DNA of 64,000 nucleotides. Origin: Ciona intestinalis. Lineage: Eukaryota > Chordata > Ascidiacea > Phlebobranchia > Cionidae. Below, one piece after another: positions 47,301-59,127 of the stretch. The position numbers were made by a program, and so were the translations under genes. Location of the stretch: assembly GCF_000224145.3 (NCBI RefSeq), contig NC_020170.2, positions 3,364,646-3,428,645 on the forward strand, given 5' to 3'. Positions within the stretch are counted from its first letter, which is position 1. Each line of letters begins with the position of its first letter. The notes beneath the pieces were generated by a model. That model searched no databases, was not told where the DNA came from, and saw only the letters and a list, made by a program, of their open reading frames with translations.

Positions 47301-50300
47301 TTGGTTTTAATTGCCGGTGACTTCACAACCATGACAGGTGTCTTCTTACCATCTAATGTTCGTGCAACACGAAAACCAGCGTGCTGCATAAAATGACGAC
47401 GAAAACCATATCTTGAAAATCTAGATGCTTCATTACCAGTTGAAATCCAACTACCACCCTGATAAAAAAGATCACCAAATAGCCTTCTTGATTTTTAATA
47501 AAATTATATCTAAACCTCAAGTTGTATAAAATATAGACCCCTCTACCTGTTTAAATCCAATTGTCACTCCTTTTTTTAAATAGTATCATTAAACTAAATA
47601 TAATATCTAGAGCTCATATTGTATAAGAGTGAGGTTCTATTTCAAGGCATGGCGAAGAACCAGAAATTTAGGCCTCAGTTGGTCTAACCCTAATGAAGTG
47701 AGCATTTTATAACTACTGTGCTATGTCACTTTTTATTTAGGATAGCGTATGTGCTACTTTAGGCAAAAACTTTTGAAATATTTGTTATGGAAAATGACAT
47801 ACAAAAAAAATAATAATCACCCACAAAGTAACATACGCGGTAACTCATAACTTAGCACGAGGTGTATAAAACAGAACATCCGTTATAACGACTGTCGTTT
47901 ACCCGTCACTCGAAGATAAATAAGTTACATTCATTTGTTTATTCAACTTGTGTTATACTTTAACACAAGGGCTAACACAAGTTTAAATTAAATGTCTTAC
48001 CACTATGACACCATGACTTCCATCCAGGCCAGGTGCTGAATAATCATGGTAATATTTATTCAGTGTATATCCAGGAAATCCATTGAAATGATCCTCCACC
48101 CATTCCCATACATTACCCAGTGTATCACAGAAGCCAGACTTGGTGGGTGGGTACATGTTAACAGGCTGAAAGTCAAAAGAGATTAATTTTACCAACCTTT
48201 CCACAAGTTTTGCTTGTAAAATATGTATATTAAAAATATGGTAGGTTCAAAGCATGCACTGGACTAAAGGATTAGTAAAATAAAAACCACCTACAAGATC
48301 CTTTAAAAAATAAACACAAAATAAAAAATAAAAGAAAATTAAATTTGTCTGAAACTAATACTAGTCACTTACTGTGCTGGATCCATAATACATGTTAAAA
48401 TTGTATTTCTTTTCCGATTTTTTGCTGTAAATTGGATCCAAGGTAATGTCTGAGTCGTTAAAATTTTCCAATTCTCGAATAATAACTTGCTCTGCCTCAG
48501 TAATAAGTCTGTAGCCATTACCCTTCCAGCGACAGAAAGCCTGAGCCTCATGAAAATTGACTTCCACAGGCCAGTCGGCTGGCAGCGCAACGACATCAAA
48601 CATTAAACGCAGCCTGGAAGGAAAATAAATTTTAATATAAAAAAGGAAAATAAATGGAAAATAAAATAAAAAAAGTCGTACAAATAAAAATTAAATTACA
48701 AGTTAATTTTTTTCCATCTCCTTTGTAAATAAATTATTATAATTTCTGTTACAGCATTCAAATATATAAATGCTTTAATATTTAACATTTTTCTTGAATA
48801 TATGACAAAATATTATGTTATACTTGTGTAAATTTGGAAAACTCATTAGTGACCATCGGGTTGGAGCAATTACTGCCAAGATCTTGTCTAACAATTGCAA
48901 GACACTTGGAAATCACCATAATTTGTTTAAAATAATCCATTTCAAATCTTACCCATATTTTTCATCGGTATTATGATGATCTCCGTTAGTTGTAGCAGCT
49001 GAAACACCAAAGTTACAATGACTATATTCTTTCAATGCAGACCCACAGTTGGATTTGCAGTTCTCATTGCAAACCCAAAACGTTGGATGTCTGTCAGATA
49101 GGTTAACTTAAGTATATAGAAACATAACTATAATAAAGTTTATATGTAATAAAGCAGATAAATTGACATAGTTTATTTAAAAACATGGATTTATGAACAT
49201 TTAAAGGGTGTTTTGTTAATGTTAAAAACAAATTTTAGACATTTTTTGACGGCAAGTCACATTTTTCCCCAAATTTAGGAAATGTTTTGTACGATATTAA
49301 AATGACCTATTTAAAATACTTTTCTAGTCGTTACTGTTAAACCATGTGTTAAATTAAAGGCTTGCATAGTTAACCATTGGGGTAATGGGCTAAACAGAGA
49401 GAACTAACCATTGGTTTGTTAAGATTTGTGTTCACATAAAGATTTAAAACAAAAAGTGTGTGTGTTTCTTAAAAAGGACATAATCTTACTTCACTTGTGT
49501 GTAAGATCTCCACTTCCAACCTTCTTCAGACCAATATTTTTTGGTATTATAACCAGCATCCTGTACAAAACCAAGCATCTCACGGTTCGTGATCATGTAT
49601 TTAGAAGCTTCAAATGCTGGAATGCTATAATAAACAAAATGTAGATTACAAAGAGTGTATGGCGATTGTGTTTTACCTCTATCACTGGTTTGGAGCAATT
49701 GCTGTTAAGTGTCTTACATAAACACTGCAGACCCACTTTAACAGCAGCATTGAATTTCAAACCATAATAACATAAAATGTAGGTTTAAAAAACAGCCATG
49801 CTATATGTAATTTAAACAGGCTATTTCATTAAAAAAATACCAGCTCCCTTGGTTACTTTACGCCCCTAATTACTACAAAGCAACTTTAAAAAGCATCCAT
49901 TCAAACAAACCTTAATTCTAGTCTTCCATATTCATTGTCCCACCCCCAAACTGAGCAATCACCATGCTTGCCAAGAACTATGTCCCGCGATTTTTGAATT
50001 ATCATTGGGTTGCTTAGGACAGGCTTGTCTAAAAATATAATTTAGTTAAGAAAAGAAACAAAAATCTCACAATAAAGGGGGGGGATATTTTTTGCAAGGA
50101 TTTATTGTATAAAACTCTTGAATGAAAAAATGTGAATGAATGTATAACTGAATGTCTAAACAAATGAATGTAAATTCAAAATTAAAATTATACAAAACGC
50201 ACATATAATAAGTGGATAACAAGAAAATCTTACAATGCAAAAGTATATTTCTGAAACTCACAACATTTTTTGCATCTTACAAACAAAACTCTAAACTTCA

Positions 50301-52702
50301 AATATAATAATTGTAGCCAAACCCAACCAACCCATAGCTAAAGGTCCATACTTCCACCCAACAGGCCTAGACACCATATCTATAGGCATTTGCCGAATTA
50401 GGACTGACGATGTCTCAAGGTGGATCCTCTCATGCTCAATGGCAAGCCAGACTGACCAACATGGGCTATCCTCAGTGACTGGGAACGTCAGATCCAAGTT
50501 TTGAATGACTGATCGCACAATTTCTCTCACCTATAAAATTAGTTTTTCTTTAAGCGGGGTAAAATGGGACATATTTCATTCAGAGTTTTCGTCCCATTTG
50601 GTAGTAACAAAAAATATTTACAGAATTATATATTGGCAGACTTAAGATTCTAAAATACTCTGTACCATCTTACCCCACAGTACTTATTTTATTTTACAAG
50701 TCAAATAAAAACACTTAATGTACAAATAATACATTTCATTATGAACACCACTGACTGTACATTAAGATTAAATCATGTTTCGCACTATCTTTTGTTTCAG
50801 ATATATGTATTTACTTTTACGAATGTAAAATAGGACACCAGTGTAATAATAAGTGTAATAAAGTGTAATAACAATAGGTTACCATGCCATAATAGAACAA
50901 ATAATTAGCATTTACTTTTTACATGCAAGTAACTAAGCGATGGAAGTTCACTCTTTTGTGCGACATTCTTAAAAACTTACCTTCTTCCTGTACTCTGTAA
51001 TTTTCTCAATTGGTGGCCATTTATAAGCTCCACCCATCCGGTAGTTTTCCGTGTCATCCCATGACATTTCATCCACACCTGTTTCAAACATTGCTTCAAA
51101 GTTTTCATCAACTCTGTCCTAAAAATGAAAAATAGAGTCATATGGGGTAAGATGGGATATTGTTAGTACCTAAATTTCAAATCTCCTGATCGTACTTTTA
51201 ACAATTAACAACAGTCTTTTGGAGAAGGGGGCTACGATTGTATAATTCCGTAAATGTTCTTAGTTTTCTACCAAATAGAATGAGAAAAAAATAAAAGGGT
51301 GTCCCAATCTACCCAATTCTACTATATGTCCCAGAAATGTTGTAACTGCTGTCATACAAGCTATGGTTAAGCTGCTACCATTGTGGGCGTATGTGTCCTT
51401 GGGAAAAACACCTAATATTTTTTACCCACAAAGTTACATAACTCGTAAGCGAGCCTTTATGAAACAAAACACCATTGTTATAACAAATGCCCTTGTAATT
51501 TATTAATATTGATTTATTCATTATACCGAAATGACATGAGACAGGCTCAAACGCGTCACATGAGTTTTTGTTAAATCACATTCAAGTTTAAGAACTTAAT
51601 TAAACAAGAGCAAATAATACCCCACCTTTATCAAACCAGCCATTGTTAGCTTATGGATGTAAAGCACGGCCGTGTGGCAGAAATAAAAGACCAGTGGTAA
51701 GCGTAGACGATCGGGACACTTGTAAAAACACTCTTCGTCTGAAAAGAAAATCGCAATGTCATCGGGTTTGTTATGTTTATGGGGAACTCCCCTGTGGTTA
51801 ACTACCAATACGTTTGCTTTGGAGCTTGTAAAATATACGTTGGTAATTATATTTGTACTACAGCTTAAACGCTGCTACCTTTGTTGGCGTATGTGTTCTT
51901 GGGCAAGACGTTTAACGCTCCAGCTTAGTGGTCACTTATGGGTTGTTGAATTTATCAGCCACAAAAAACAATAACCCGCAAAGTTACATATTTGGTAACT
52001 CGTAAGCTGGCACGGGGTGTATAAAACAGAACATCCGTGTTATAACGACTGTCGTTTCCGGCCATGCGAGGATAAAGCAAGCTTATTTACTCATTCAGGA
52101 AGGGTTATCGAAGGTCGGTCGAGCAACGAAGAGATTTGCGGTCTTATAGCAAATTTGTTTCTTGACAAAAGCGATCATTGTGTGTTCTGTGACACAATGA
52201 TTTTGCAAATTTTGCTGCTGAGCATATTTGCCGGCGAACGATGATAATCTGATGCTCAGCGGGGTAAATCAATTTTATCGATTTTCTGTCTGTAGAGTAG
52301 GCTAGATGCAAATAATATATGTCTGTTCACGCAGTCCGTAATGGTCTTATATGCTTGAATGTACCGGCGCAGGTTCAATATTACGAACAAATCAACTCAA
52401 TACAAATATGTACTAACTAATTTAAAAAAACAAAGCCTTACCTTTGAGAGATGTAAAAAGCCACTCGTCCAAGTCGTACGCGTTTTCAAAATACGCAAGT
52501 AAATCCCTGTGATAAAAAAGTTACCACCAATAATCTAAAACAGCAGGGTGAGAGAAGATGGCACACGTTTTCACTCAATTTTCTCGTCTAATGTGGTAAT
52601 AAACAAAGAACTAAAGACTTACTCTTTGGTGCATTCGTGTAAACTACACGGTACATTAGATCCAGTTGGCAGTTGGCCTGTAAGCACGTTTGGACGCAAC
52701 AT
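44379..52702 (-). CDS. OVOA: OvoA, 5-histidylcysteine sulfoxide synthase / methyltransferase
   Basis: Bifunctional iron enzyme of ovothiol synthesis: it joins cysteine to histidine C5 as a sulfoxide and later methylates the imidazole. Sixteen minus-strand exons: 52702-52623, 52506-52442, 51738-51626, 51118-50981, 50530-50332, 50028-49911, 49624-49490, 49090-48953, 48613-48373, 48165-48001, 47458-47287, 46742-46468, 46318-46237, 45771-45677, 45216-45138, 44557-44379; 757 residues. The DinB-like domain (about 30-180) has YKCPDRLRLPLVFYFCH and the iron-binding Hx3HxE as HERIHLE at 165-171. The sulfatase-modifying/FGE domain follows: WGWDNEYGRLELR, VNFHEAQAFCRWKGNGYRL, GNVWEWVEDHFNGFPGY, GGSWISTGNEASR. 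The C-terminal SAM methyltransferase domain has VLLVGCEAGKLAFDLS and ends FVSGTQYITVWQAA. All three expected domains are intact. Confidence 0.96.
44617..44813 (-). mobile_element. Miniature element type A
   Basis: Full copy, last OvoA intron. About 35 bases right of it is TCTGTTACGTTTTCATAGCACC, also seen in similar form at 3797-3820 beside another A copy. Confidence 0.83.
44926..45075 (+). mobile_element. Miniature element type A, 50-base internal deletion
   Basis: Both ends well preserved; same OvoA intron as the preceding copy. Confidence 0.83.
45440..45548 (+). repeat. Dispersed repeat C, 3' part
   Basis: Contains GTGACCACCGGGTTGGAGCA and GTGTCTTGCCCAATGACAC. Intron of OvoA. Confidence 0.65.
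46019..46214 (+). mobile_element. Miniature element type A
   Basis: Full copy ending 23 bases from OvoA exon 13. Confidence 0.83.
46803..46845 (+). repeat. Dispersed repeat D fragment
   Basis: TTCTGTATGGGTGAAGCC and ACCTGGGATTTCCGGCC match parts of the copies at 59508-59580 and 59750-59838. Confidence 0.45.
46846..46867. repeat. Poly-C tract of 22
   Basis: Uninterrupted run of 22 C inside an OvoA intron, right after a repeat-D-like stretch. It is the only long homopolymer C/G run in the window and its length may be inaccurate. Confidence 0.9.
47612..47700 (+). repeat. Dispersed repeat D
   Basis: Contains GTTCTATTTCAAGGCATGGC and AATTTAGGCCTCAGTTGG, similar to the copy at 59750-59838. Intron of OvoA. 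Confidence 0.5.
47805..47935 (-). repeat. Dispersed repeat C, 5' part
   Basis: Good reverse copy: AAAGTAACATACGCGGTAAC, then GTATAAAACAGAACATCCG and TAACGACTGTCGTTTACC. Intron of OvoA. Confidence 0.75.
48828..48918 (+). repeat. Dispersed repeat C, degraded 3' part
   Basis: Begins near TGGAAAACTCATTAGTGACC and includes CGGGTTGGAGCAATTACTGC. Intron of OvoA. Confidence 0.55.
49660..49765 (+). repeat. Dispersed repeat C, degraded 3' part
   Basis: TTTGGAGCAATTGCTGTTAA and GTGTCTTACATAAACAC are recognisable; the right end fades at about 49765. Confidence 0.55.
50552..50688 (-). mobile_element. Miniature element type B, internally deleted
   Basis: Begins 22 bases upstream (minus sense) of OvoA exon 5. 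Confidence 0.75.
51143..51327 (+). mobile_element. Miniature element, mixed A/B ends
   Basis: Left end is B-like (GGGGTAAGATGGGATATTGT), right end nearer A (GGGTGTCCCAATCTACCC). OvoA intron 3. Confidence 0.7.
51360..51530 (-). repeat. Dispersed repeat C
   Basis: Reverse copy with GCTGCTACCATTGTGGGCGT, then ACCCACAAAGTTACATAAC and a degraded 5' end. Intron of OvoA. Confidence 0.65.
51868..52105 (-). repeat. Dispersed repeat C, near full length
   Basis: One of the best copies. From right to left on the plus strand it holds the 5' segment (TAACGACTGTCGTTTCCGGC), the middle (CCGCAAAGTTACATATTTGG) and the 3' segment (GTGGTCACTTATGGGTTG; TCTTGGGCAAGACG). Intron of OvoA. Confidence 0.75.
52543..52612 (-). 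mobile_element. Miniature element type A, truncated at an exon donor
   Basis: Begins GCAGGGTGAGAGAAGATGGC and breaks off in AAACAAAGAAC, about 10 bases from the OvoA exon 1 donor. Confidence 0.7.
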
Positions 52703-53287
52703 TGTCACGAGCAGTTAATAAGAATTAACTTTTAAAATGCCTATTTGATAAAAGAGCAATGTTATTTGTATTAGAAAGCAGAGAATCAATTATACTAGAC
52801 TAGATGTAATATTATAACGCTATAGCAATGTTTCTATTCTCCATACACGTAAAACAGAACGTAAACAAACCGGTCCTGAATACGATCGAAATAATAAAAG
52901 AGTACGTGACTATGCACTTTAGAATAAAAGGCTACGTGACTTGGCACTTAATCTGCGGCTATTCTCATACCTCAAGTAGTCTGGCAAATTCAGCGTTTTT
53001 TTTCTGTCGAAGTCATGTTTCATTTAGTCAGTGCTACTTAACTAAATATGCGACTGCTTGAACATTTCTTTGGCTTTTAAAAGCTGGCTAGCCTTCTTTT
53101 CGTAGCGTTGCTGTCGTACGATGGGAAACTTATACTTTCCGGTCCACAAAACCTGAAACGTTTAAGACACCTACTTTTTTTCAACACCATCGCGGAAAAG
53201 TTGGCGTAATTTTCCACAGGAACCAACTTAGTTTGCATATTTCAACGCCGGTAACAATTTAAGTGTAAAGTTCATTAATCACTGGCA

Positions 53288-53473
53288 TAGTACTATGCGT
53301 AAGATGGGACATATTTTAGCACATAATACCCAAACATCCTAATCATGTTTTAAACAATCAACAACGGTCTATGAAAGTCGTGAGGATAGGATTTTTATAT
53401 TTATTTGAACGTTGTTGTTTACTACCAAAATGGAATAAAAAAGTGTCTCATCTTTTCCTATCCTACTGTATAT
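53288..53473 (+). mobile_element. Miniature element type A, worn
   Basis: Between OvoA and the Zar1-like gene. Confidence 0.78.
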
Positions 53474-54052
53474 TGGGCATGTGACTTGATTAATTGGTTA
53501 CTGTACCAACATGCACTATGAAACCGTGCATGTCAAAATGTAATGAATTACTTTCTACGTACAAATTCATTAAATGCGACTTAACATCGTTATTCTTATC
53601 ACAGCCATAGAAGGGCTTATCTTTATCGGTTCAACCATTTTAAATGCCCTTAAAACATTTTTATAATTAAACACAACTTTATAATTAAACACAACTAAGC
53701 AATAAACCTTGCGCATTACTGTACGCGTACATTCACTCTTGCACATTGCTCTAAGCTGGCGTTGTTCTTAGAACAGCATCGCAATTGAACCGTAATGTAT
53801 ACAACTCTGTTTAAAGCGAAAGAATGAACAAACGCATTTTGGCTGCAGGCGTGGTTTTAGGTGCCACCTCGTCGATATAAATTAAGATAACATGCCGTAC
53901 CAAATATCCGGAACGGATGTGTTTATATCTCGAATAGCCTTAACCGTCCATGCGCAGAATGCATGATCCAATGATTTCACAACGAATTAAACGCTCTATA
54001 AACAAGGGAAATGACGTTTTCCTTTCTTACTCAAATGTCACAAAATGCAAAA

Positions 54053-54247
54053 CAGTAGGGTGGGGAAAGACGGGATACCTTTTCATTTTATTTTCTCATC
54101 TCGTTTGGTAGTAAACAAAACTTTCAAAGAATTATAAAACCGTAACCTTGCCACTCCCATTGACCGTTGTTATTTCTTTAAAACACGATCAGGATATTTG
54201 GACATGATGTGCTTAAAGTGTCCCTTCTTCCACCACCCTACTATATC
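54053..54247 (-). mobile_element. Miniature element type A
   Basis: Full copy between OvoA and the Zar1-like gene. Confidence 0.85.
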
Positions 54248-55167
54248 ATTCTAATTTCTAACGTGGCTAAATTGTTTCAATATATCATACCACCAACACT
54301 AACAACTACAATTGTAAATTTACATTAGATTGTGAGCCGCCGTTCTGCTTCAGTAAATTAACCTCTTTGTTTAACGCTTTGTATTTCCACTGGTTACATA
54401 ACAGTCTGCTCAACATTGAGCCATTGCCTTTTACTATCGGTAGCAGAACCGTCTTTGGTGTTTACAGAATACAAAATCTATTTTTAGACGCTATGCAGAT
54501 AGTAATCAGCACCGAACTAAAACTGGGCGCAAACAGAACCTCCTACAAAACAAACAGGTAATAAGCTTCCTTTTATCAATGTCAAAGAGCCGAAGCCTCG
54601 TTCTGCTACTAACAATAGGGAAACAGGAGAACAATGAAGCAGCATGACACAGCAGATTGGACAAAGTAAACGCGCAGTAGAAGTGGGCGTGCTAGTTCAC
54701 ATACTCCCACACAACGCCCATTTTAGCACATTCTCACGCTTTTTGCTACCTAGGCTACATATTTTGTTTTGCACTTTTTTAAACATATATACATGTTTTT
54801 ACACTTATGCAAATTACACAACCATGCAACAAATACCACTTTAATATACTATATTGTTTTTTTTACGATTAGGCCAAACACATATGTAACAAATTACATT
54901 TTATAATACTTGGTTTATAGCGTACTGCATTTCGAAGCGTAAAATACCTTAAAGGAGAAAACAGCGTTACGTCTATAAAATCTCCAGCGTGCCGCGTATT
55001 CCTAATTATTACCAACGCCGGCGTGAGACACGAAATTGCATTGAATTTGCTGCTGTTTCACCAGTATGCAGTTGTTTCTACACTGTACTAGTATGTGGTG
55101 TACAGCTTTAGATTTTAGCTAACTAATAGTTTAAATTTCAGATTAGATTTTATGAAAAAAACACAAA

Positions 55168-58100
55168 ATGAATACAAAAGCAACGTTAAGATTAGCGACA
55201 AAAATGACAAAGGGTAACAAAGAATTTAGCACGAATGTTTAAATGAAAGATTACATTTGTTATTTGCTATAGACGAATCTAACTGCGGAAACACAAAACC
55301 GAATACGAAGGAAGCCATTATTGATGTCATAGGAAGCCCAATGCGGAACACACTAATGTGGCAGGTATAAATAGTTGGTTAATATGCCTGAAAAATTGGT
55401 TTCGTATATGCTGAATCACCGAAACGTACAAAATATATAGGTTACTCAGCGCGTGACTTGAACCTTGTTCTAATTAGCAACTCTGTATTTTACAATAAAT
55501 TGGTAAGATCTTTACCTAAACACAAAATTTAGGCTCATACCTTTTAAACTGCCGGTCTTATATGTTTAATTTGTTTTATGTTTGGAGTTTTGCAATTCCG
55601 CTTTACTTTCAGAGTTTATCACCCGGACTTCGGGCTGAAGCTCTTAAACGTGCACAGCTCGTGCAGCTTTTAAAACAGGTCAACCCGGAATTGCAACTGT
55701 GTAGAAAAAGCACTAATGATGCTTCAGTTCAAGCCAAAACTACCCTTGAAAAAGGTAAATGCTACATATGTATAAGCTGCCTATATATTACTAGAATTCT
55801 TTCTCAAATGCTGAAATAAAACAAGAGTTTCGTAGATATAATTAAAAAAAAAATTTTGTGAAAAAAACTTTGTGTGTCTGTCTTACAAAGTGTATATAGT
55901 AGGGTAATAGAAGATGTGACACCTTTTTATGCTATTTCCCCGTTCCATTTAGTAGTAAACAAAGAAAAATCAAAGAATTATAAAACCCCAGCCCCACGAT
56001 TTCCACAGACCATTGTTAATTGTTTAAAACTCGATCATGATATTTGGATATTATGTGCTAAAGGTATCCCATCTCCCCCTACCTTACTGTATACTAAAAC
56101 AAGCCCTTTTTCGTTTCCAAGGAATCCAAGTTCCAGATATTCGATTTGAATTAGCAGCCAACTGGAAAGTTAAGCCTCGAAAACCCATTGTGTGTGGAGG
56201 TGAGTGGGTTCAGGTTGCTTGTTCCCTCGAAATGTTGATTAATTTTGCCAGGTTTCGTTGGGCCAGGAGTCCGAATTAAACCGCGACAGTCAACACCCTC
56301 ATGCGATGCTCGGCAGAATTTTCCAGGCTACCCGGTAAGCAGAATGCTGGTTTATATTTTAAAGGGAACGCAGGGGTAACTAGTCTGCAGGCAACTTGTA
56401 CATGATACTAAAAGTTAAACCTACTTAGCGACGCTTAATTGGTAAAACCGTATTTTTAAATTCCATTCTCTGCTCTATTTTAAATAATCCAACCTATAGG
56501 TTAGTGTATTCCAGATATAAAAAAATCTTTTGTAAAATTACTTTCAGCAAAAGTTTGAAACTTTTTCTGCTTAGCATATGTTTAAAACGTTTTTCTATAG
56601 CGTTTTATAAATTTGCGGCGATTTTATATCAGTTTTAAACACTGTTACAGCATTTACAATATTACATAAACTTCGATTTGCTTATAGTAACCTGTTCACA
56701 CAGCCAATGATTAACCTGCGGCGTCCTCCGCCTTTTACCGTGTCGAGGTCTATTCTTCGACCTGAAGCACCTCCCCACACACCAAGAGGCATTGCAGCGC
56801 ATACAAACCAGCCTGTAAGACGTCAGCAAAAAGATGAAAACCGTAAGGCCAACTCACGTAAGTTATGACTTGATTTTTTGTAAAAATTATATAGTAGATG
56901 TTTTCAATCTCCCTCTCGATCCATTTGTAGTAAGCAACAAACATTTACAGAATCTTAATTGTTTAAAACACGATCAGGAAAATGGGATGTTATGTGCTAA
57001 CGGTTTTTCACTTTATCCTACATCAGTACTATGTTGTAAAATGATATAAAGATATCTGGCAGGGTGGGGAAGATGGGACGCACCTTTTTATTCTATTGTT
57101 TCGTCCTATATTTGGTAGTAAACAAAGAATATTCAAAGAATTATAAAACCGTATTCTCACGACTCCCATATAGACCGTTGTTAATTGTTGAAAACACGAT
57201 CAGCATATTTGAATATTATGTGCTAACGGTGTCCCGTCTGCCCCGAACCCTACTATATATTCATGTTTCACTATTTTTAGCGTGCAAGCCTGCAGAACAG
57301 ATGACAATATCAACAGCGGATTACGGGTCATATATTGCGGCCAAGCGAAAGGTATGAACGATTGAATGATTGAAACTTGCTTTACCCTCGCGTAGCTGGA
57401 AAACAACAGCCATTAGAACACGACTGTTCCGTTGCATACAAATCGTACCAGCTTATGAGTTAGCACGTATGCAACGTTGTGAGTGGTTTATATTTTAAAT
57501 TTCACGATATTCGTATTAATTAACACACTGATTAATAACGTTTTGAAACTGCATTTCCCGAAATTAAATTACGTTCTGTTTTATGTTATGTAGAAAGCAG
57601 CCGAACTCGAAGGAAAAACTGTGGAAACAAAGCTTACCATCGAAGATTGTGAGGAAAAAGTGGATTTGGAAAACAAAGTGGTAAGCATGTATAGCATCTA
57701 ATGTATTATACTCATGATTGAAATAAATAGAACTTAATGCTTATGTAAGAAAAAAATCAAAACAAATAATCACCTACAAAGTAACTTATACATGGTAGCC
57801 TATACTTTGTAAGCTGACATGAGGTGCATGAACACCCCTGTTATAACGAATGTCGTTTTCAGGCCACGCGAGAATAAAGCCATTTACATTCATTTATTCA
57901 TTAAATTCCAAAAGTTGAATTTTCCGCTGTATCAAGTGTTGGTAGTATGCTGCGATAACTGTTCAGTTTCAACCCAGTGGTCACTAATGGGTTGTTCAGA
58001 TCGCCCCCCCCTCCAAAACATATGTCACGGGCAGGAGGTGTATAATTGCCCAATTTTTTCTTGCATTAAAATTTGCGCATAGGCCCACTCTCATTACATA

Positions 58101-58711
58101 CGGTACTGCGTATAGAACCTACACACAAAAGGCTATAAGTACACTTCTATTTGATTCCATTGAAGGCAAACAACCAGAAAACGGCTTCCAGCGGCGACGA
58201 TGATTCTGTGGTTGTTGTTCTTGACGAACCAAAGAAAGAACGAGATTTGGAGCGAAAATATGGCCAGTTCTTCTGCAGACGATGTCTGCGTGGTTGGTCC
58301 AGCAGAAACGTATGGTGTGTTCGAAACAGTTGCAAAGTAAGACATAGGAATATAGTACTGCGGGGTAAAATGGGATACTGTTTGAACCCAATTCCAGTAT
58401 TTCCCGATCGTGTTTTGGACGTTTAAGAACGTTTATTTAGAGTCTACAGTTATATAATTCTGACTAAATTAAAAAAGAAGAGAAAATAGTCTCTAACTTT
58501 TACATTTAATCTAGGTTATTTTTTCTTTCAAGTTTTTATTTTTGTTAATTTAAAGTCTTTCTTGATCTCTTAATTCTCAAAAATTTTTAAAAATGGTCTT
58601 AGTTAATTTTTGGTTACTTTTTTGCAGGTTTACATAAAGCAGACTTGTAACATGTGCCACAGGATTGTGAATCCTTATCTGGTTTGCCACTTGCCTGGAC
58701 CGTTCGTGTAA
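55168..58711 (+). CDS. Zar1-like maternal zinc-finger protein
   Basis: Vertebrate ZAR1/ZAR1L are oocyte proteins that bind maternal mRNA. Exons 55168-55213, 55273-55364, 55613-55754, 56122-56199, 56252-56334, 56704-56857, 57281-57351, 57594-57680, 58166-58336 and 58628-58711 encode 335 residues. Two regions match the family. LLKQVNPELQLCRKS at about 65-79 followed by DASVQ (82-86) corresponds to the ZAR1 QVNP...DAAVQC block. The C-terminal zinc region reads RKYGQFFCRRCLRGW, NVWCVRNSC, KVYIKQTCNMCHRIVNPY, matching the ZAR1 3CxxC finger. It then stops after VCHLPGPFV, so the third CxxC and the tail of vertebrate ZAR1 are missing. The middle is proline- and arginine-rich, then Glu/Lys-rich. The exon 9 acceptor could instead be at 58177/58178, also in frame. 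Confidence 0.85.
55897..56095 (-). mobile_element. Miniature element type A
   Basis: Zar1-like intron 3, ending 26 bases before exon 4. Confidence 0.83.
56686..56703 (+). other. Competing splice acceptors before Zar1-like exon 6
   Basis: The AG at 56686-56687 would place TAA immediately in frame; the AG at 56702-56703 keeps the reading frame open. I used the second. Use of the first would end the protein after exon 5. Confidence 0.5.
56890..57032 (-). mobile_element. Miniature element type B, worn
   Basis: Zar1-like intron 6; recognisable from TTTAAAACACGATCAGGAAA and the CATCAGTACTATG end. Confidence 0.6.
57058..57260 (-). mobile_element. Miniature element type A
   Basis: Full copy 25 bases from the preceding B element, ending 20 bases before Zar1-like exon 7. 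Confidence 0.85.
57765..58005 (-). repeat. Dispersed repeat C, two parts
   Basis: The 5' part lies at 57770-57905 (CCTGTTATAACGAATGTCG) and a 3' fragment at about 57935-58005 (CCCAGTGGTCACTAATGGGT), with their order disturbed relative to full copies. Intron 8 of the Zar1-like gene. Confidence 0.6.
58351..58490 (+). mobile_element. Miniature element type B, 3' end lost
   Basis: Starts GTACTGCGGGGTAAAATGGG, 14 bases after the donor of Zar1-like exon 9. Confidence 0.7.
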
Positions 58712-59127
58712 AACGTTTGAAAAAGAAAAAAAAGAAAATTGCGGTGAAATTACTAATATATATGGTAAAGTAAAAATGTTAATATGTATGATAAAATTAA
58801 AATGTGCATTTTATGTTTAAAAATCAATTCTACAACGCAAAGTTCTTTCTTACTGAAAGTTTCACCTGCATGTACTGTGTTGCTCTATTTACTGAGTGTT
58901 TAAATATGAAAGTTTTTGTTGCCTAAATAAGTGAACGTTTTGTTAAACACAGGTTGTTGGTTGCGCAACTAGTTTTTCAATGTTGAAAGTTTTGTGTGGG
59001 GTTAACTATAGCTCGCACACTGTTGAATGGTTTGCCATTAAATATGGTTGTCTTTTGTTTGCGCATACCAACCAAGTTTGCATTATAATAAAGTTTCCTG
59101 TGTGCCATGCATTGAAAATTAAGTGGA

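Larger units (their letters stand above)
52703..55167. other. Shared upstream region of OvoA and the Zar1-like gene
   Basis: The two genes diverge from this 2.5 kb interval. It contains two type-A miniature elements (53288-53473 and 54053-54247) and no recognisable exon. A possible acceptor (AAATTTCAG) lies about 30 bases before the Zar1-like start codon. Confidence 0.5.

Noticed and set aside
58119-58426. Several overlapping minus-strand frames over Zar1-like exon 9
   Set aside because: All are shadows of the plus-strand coding exon, which matches the ZAR1 zinc region.
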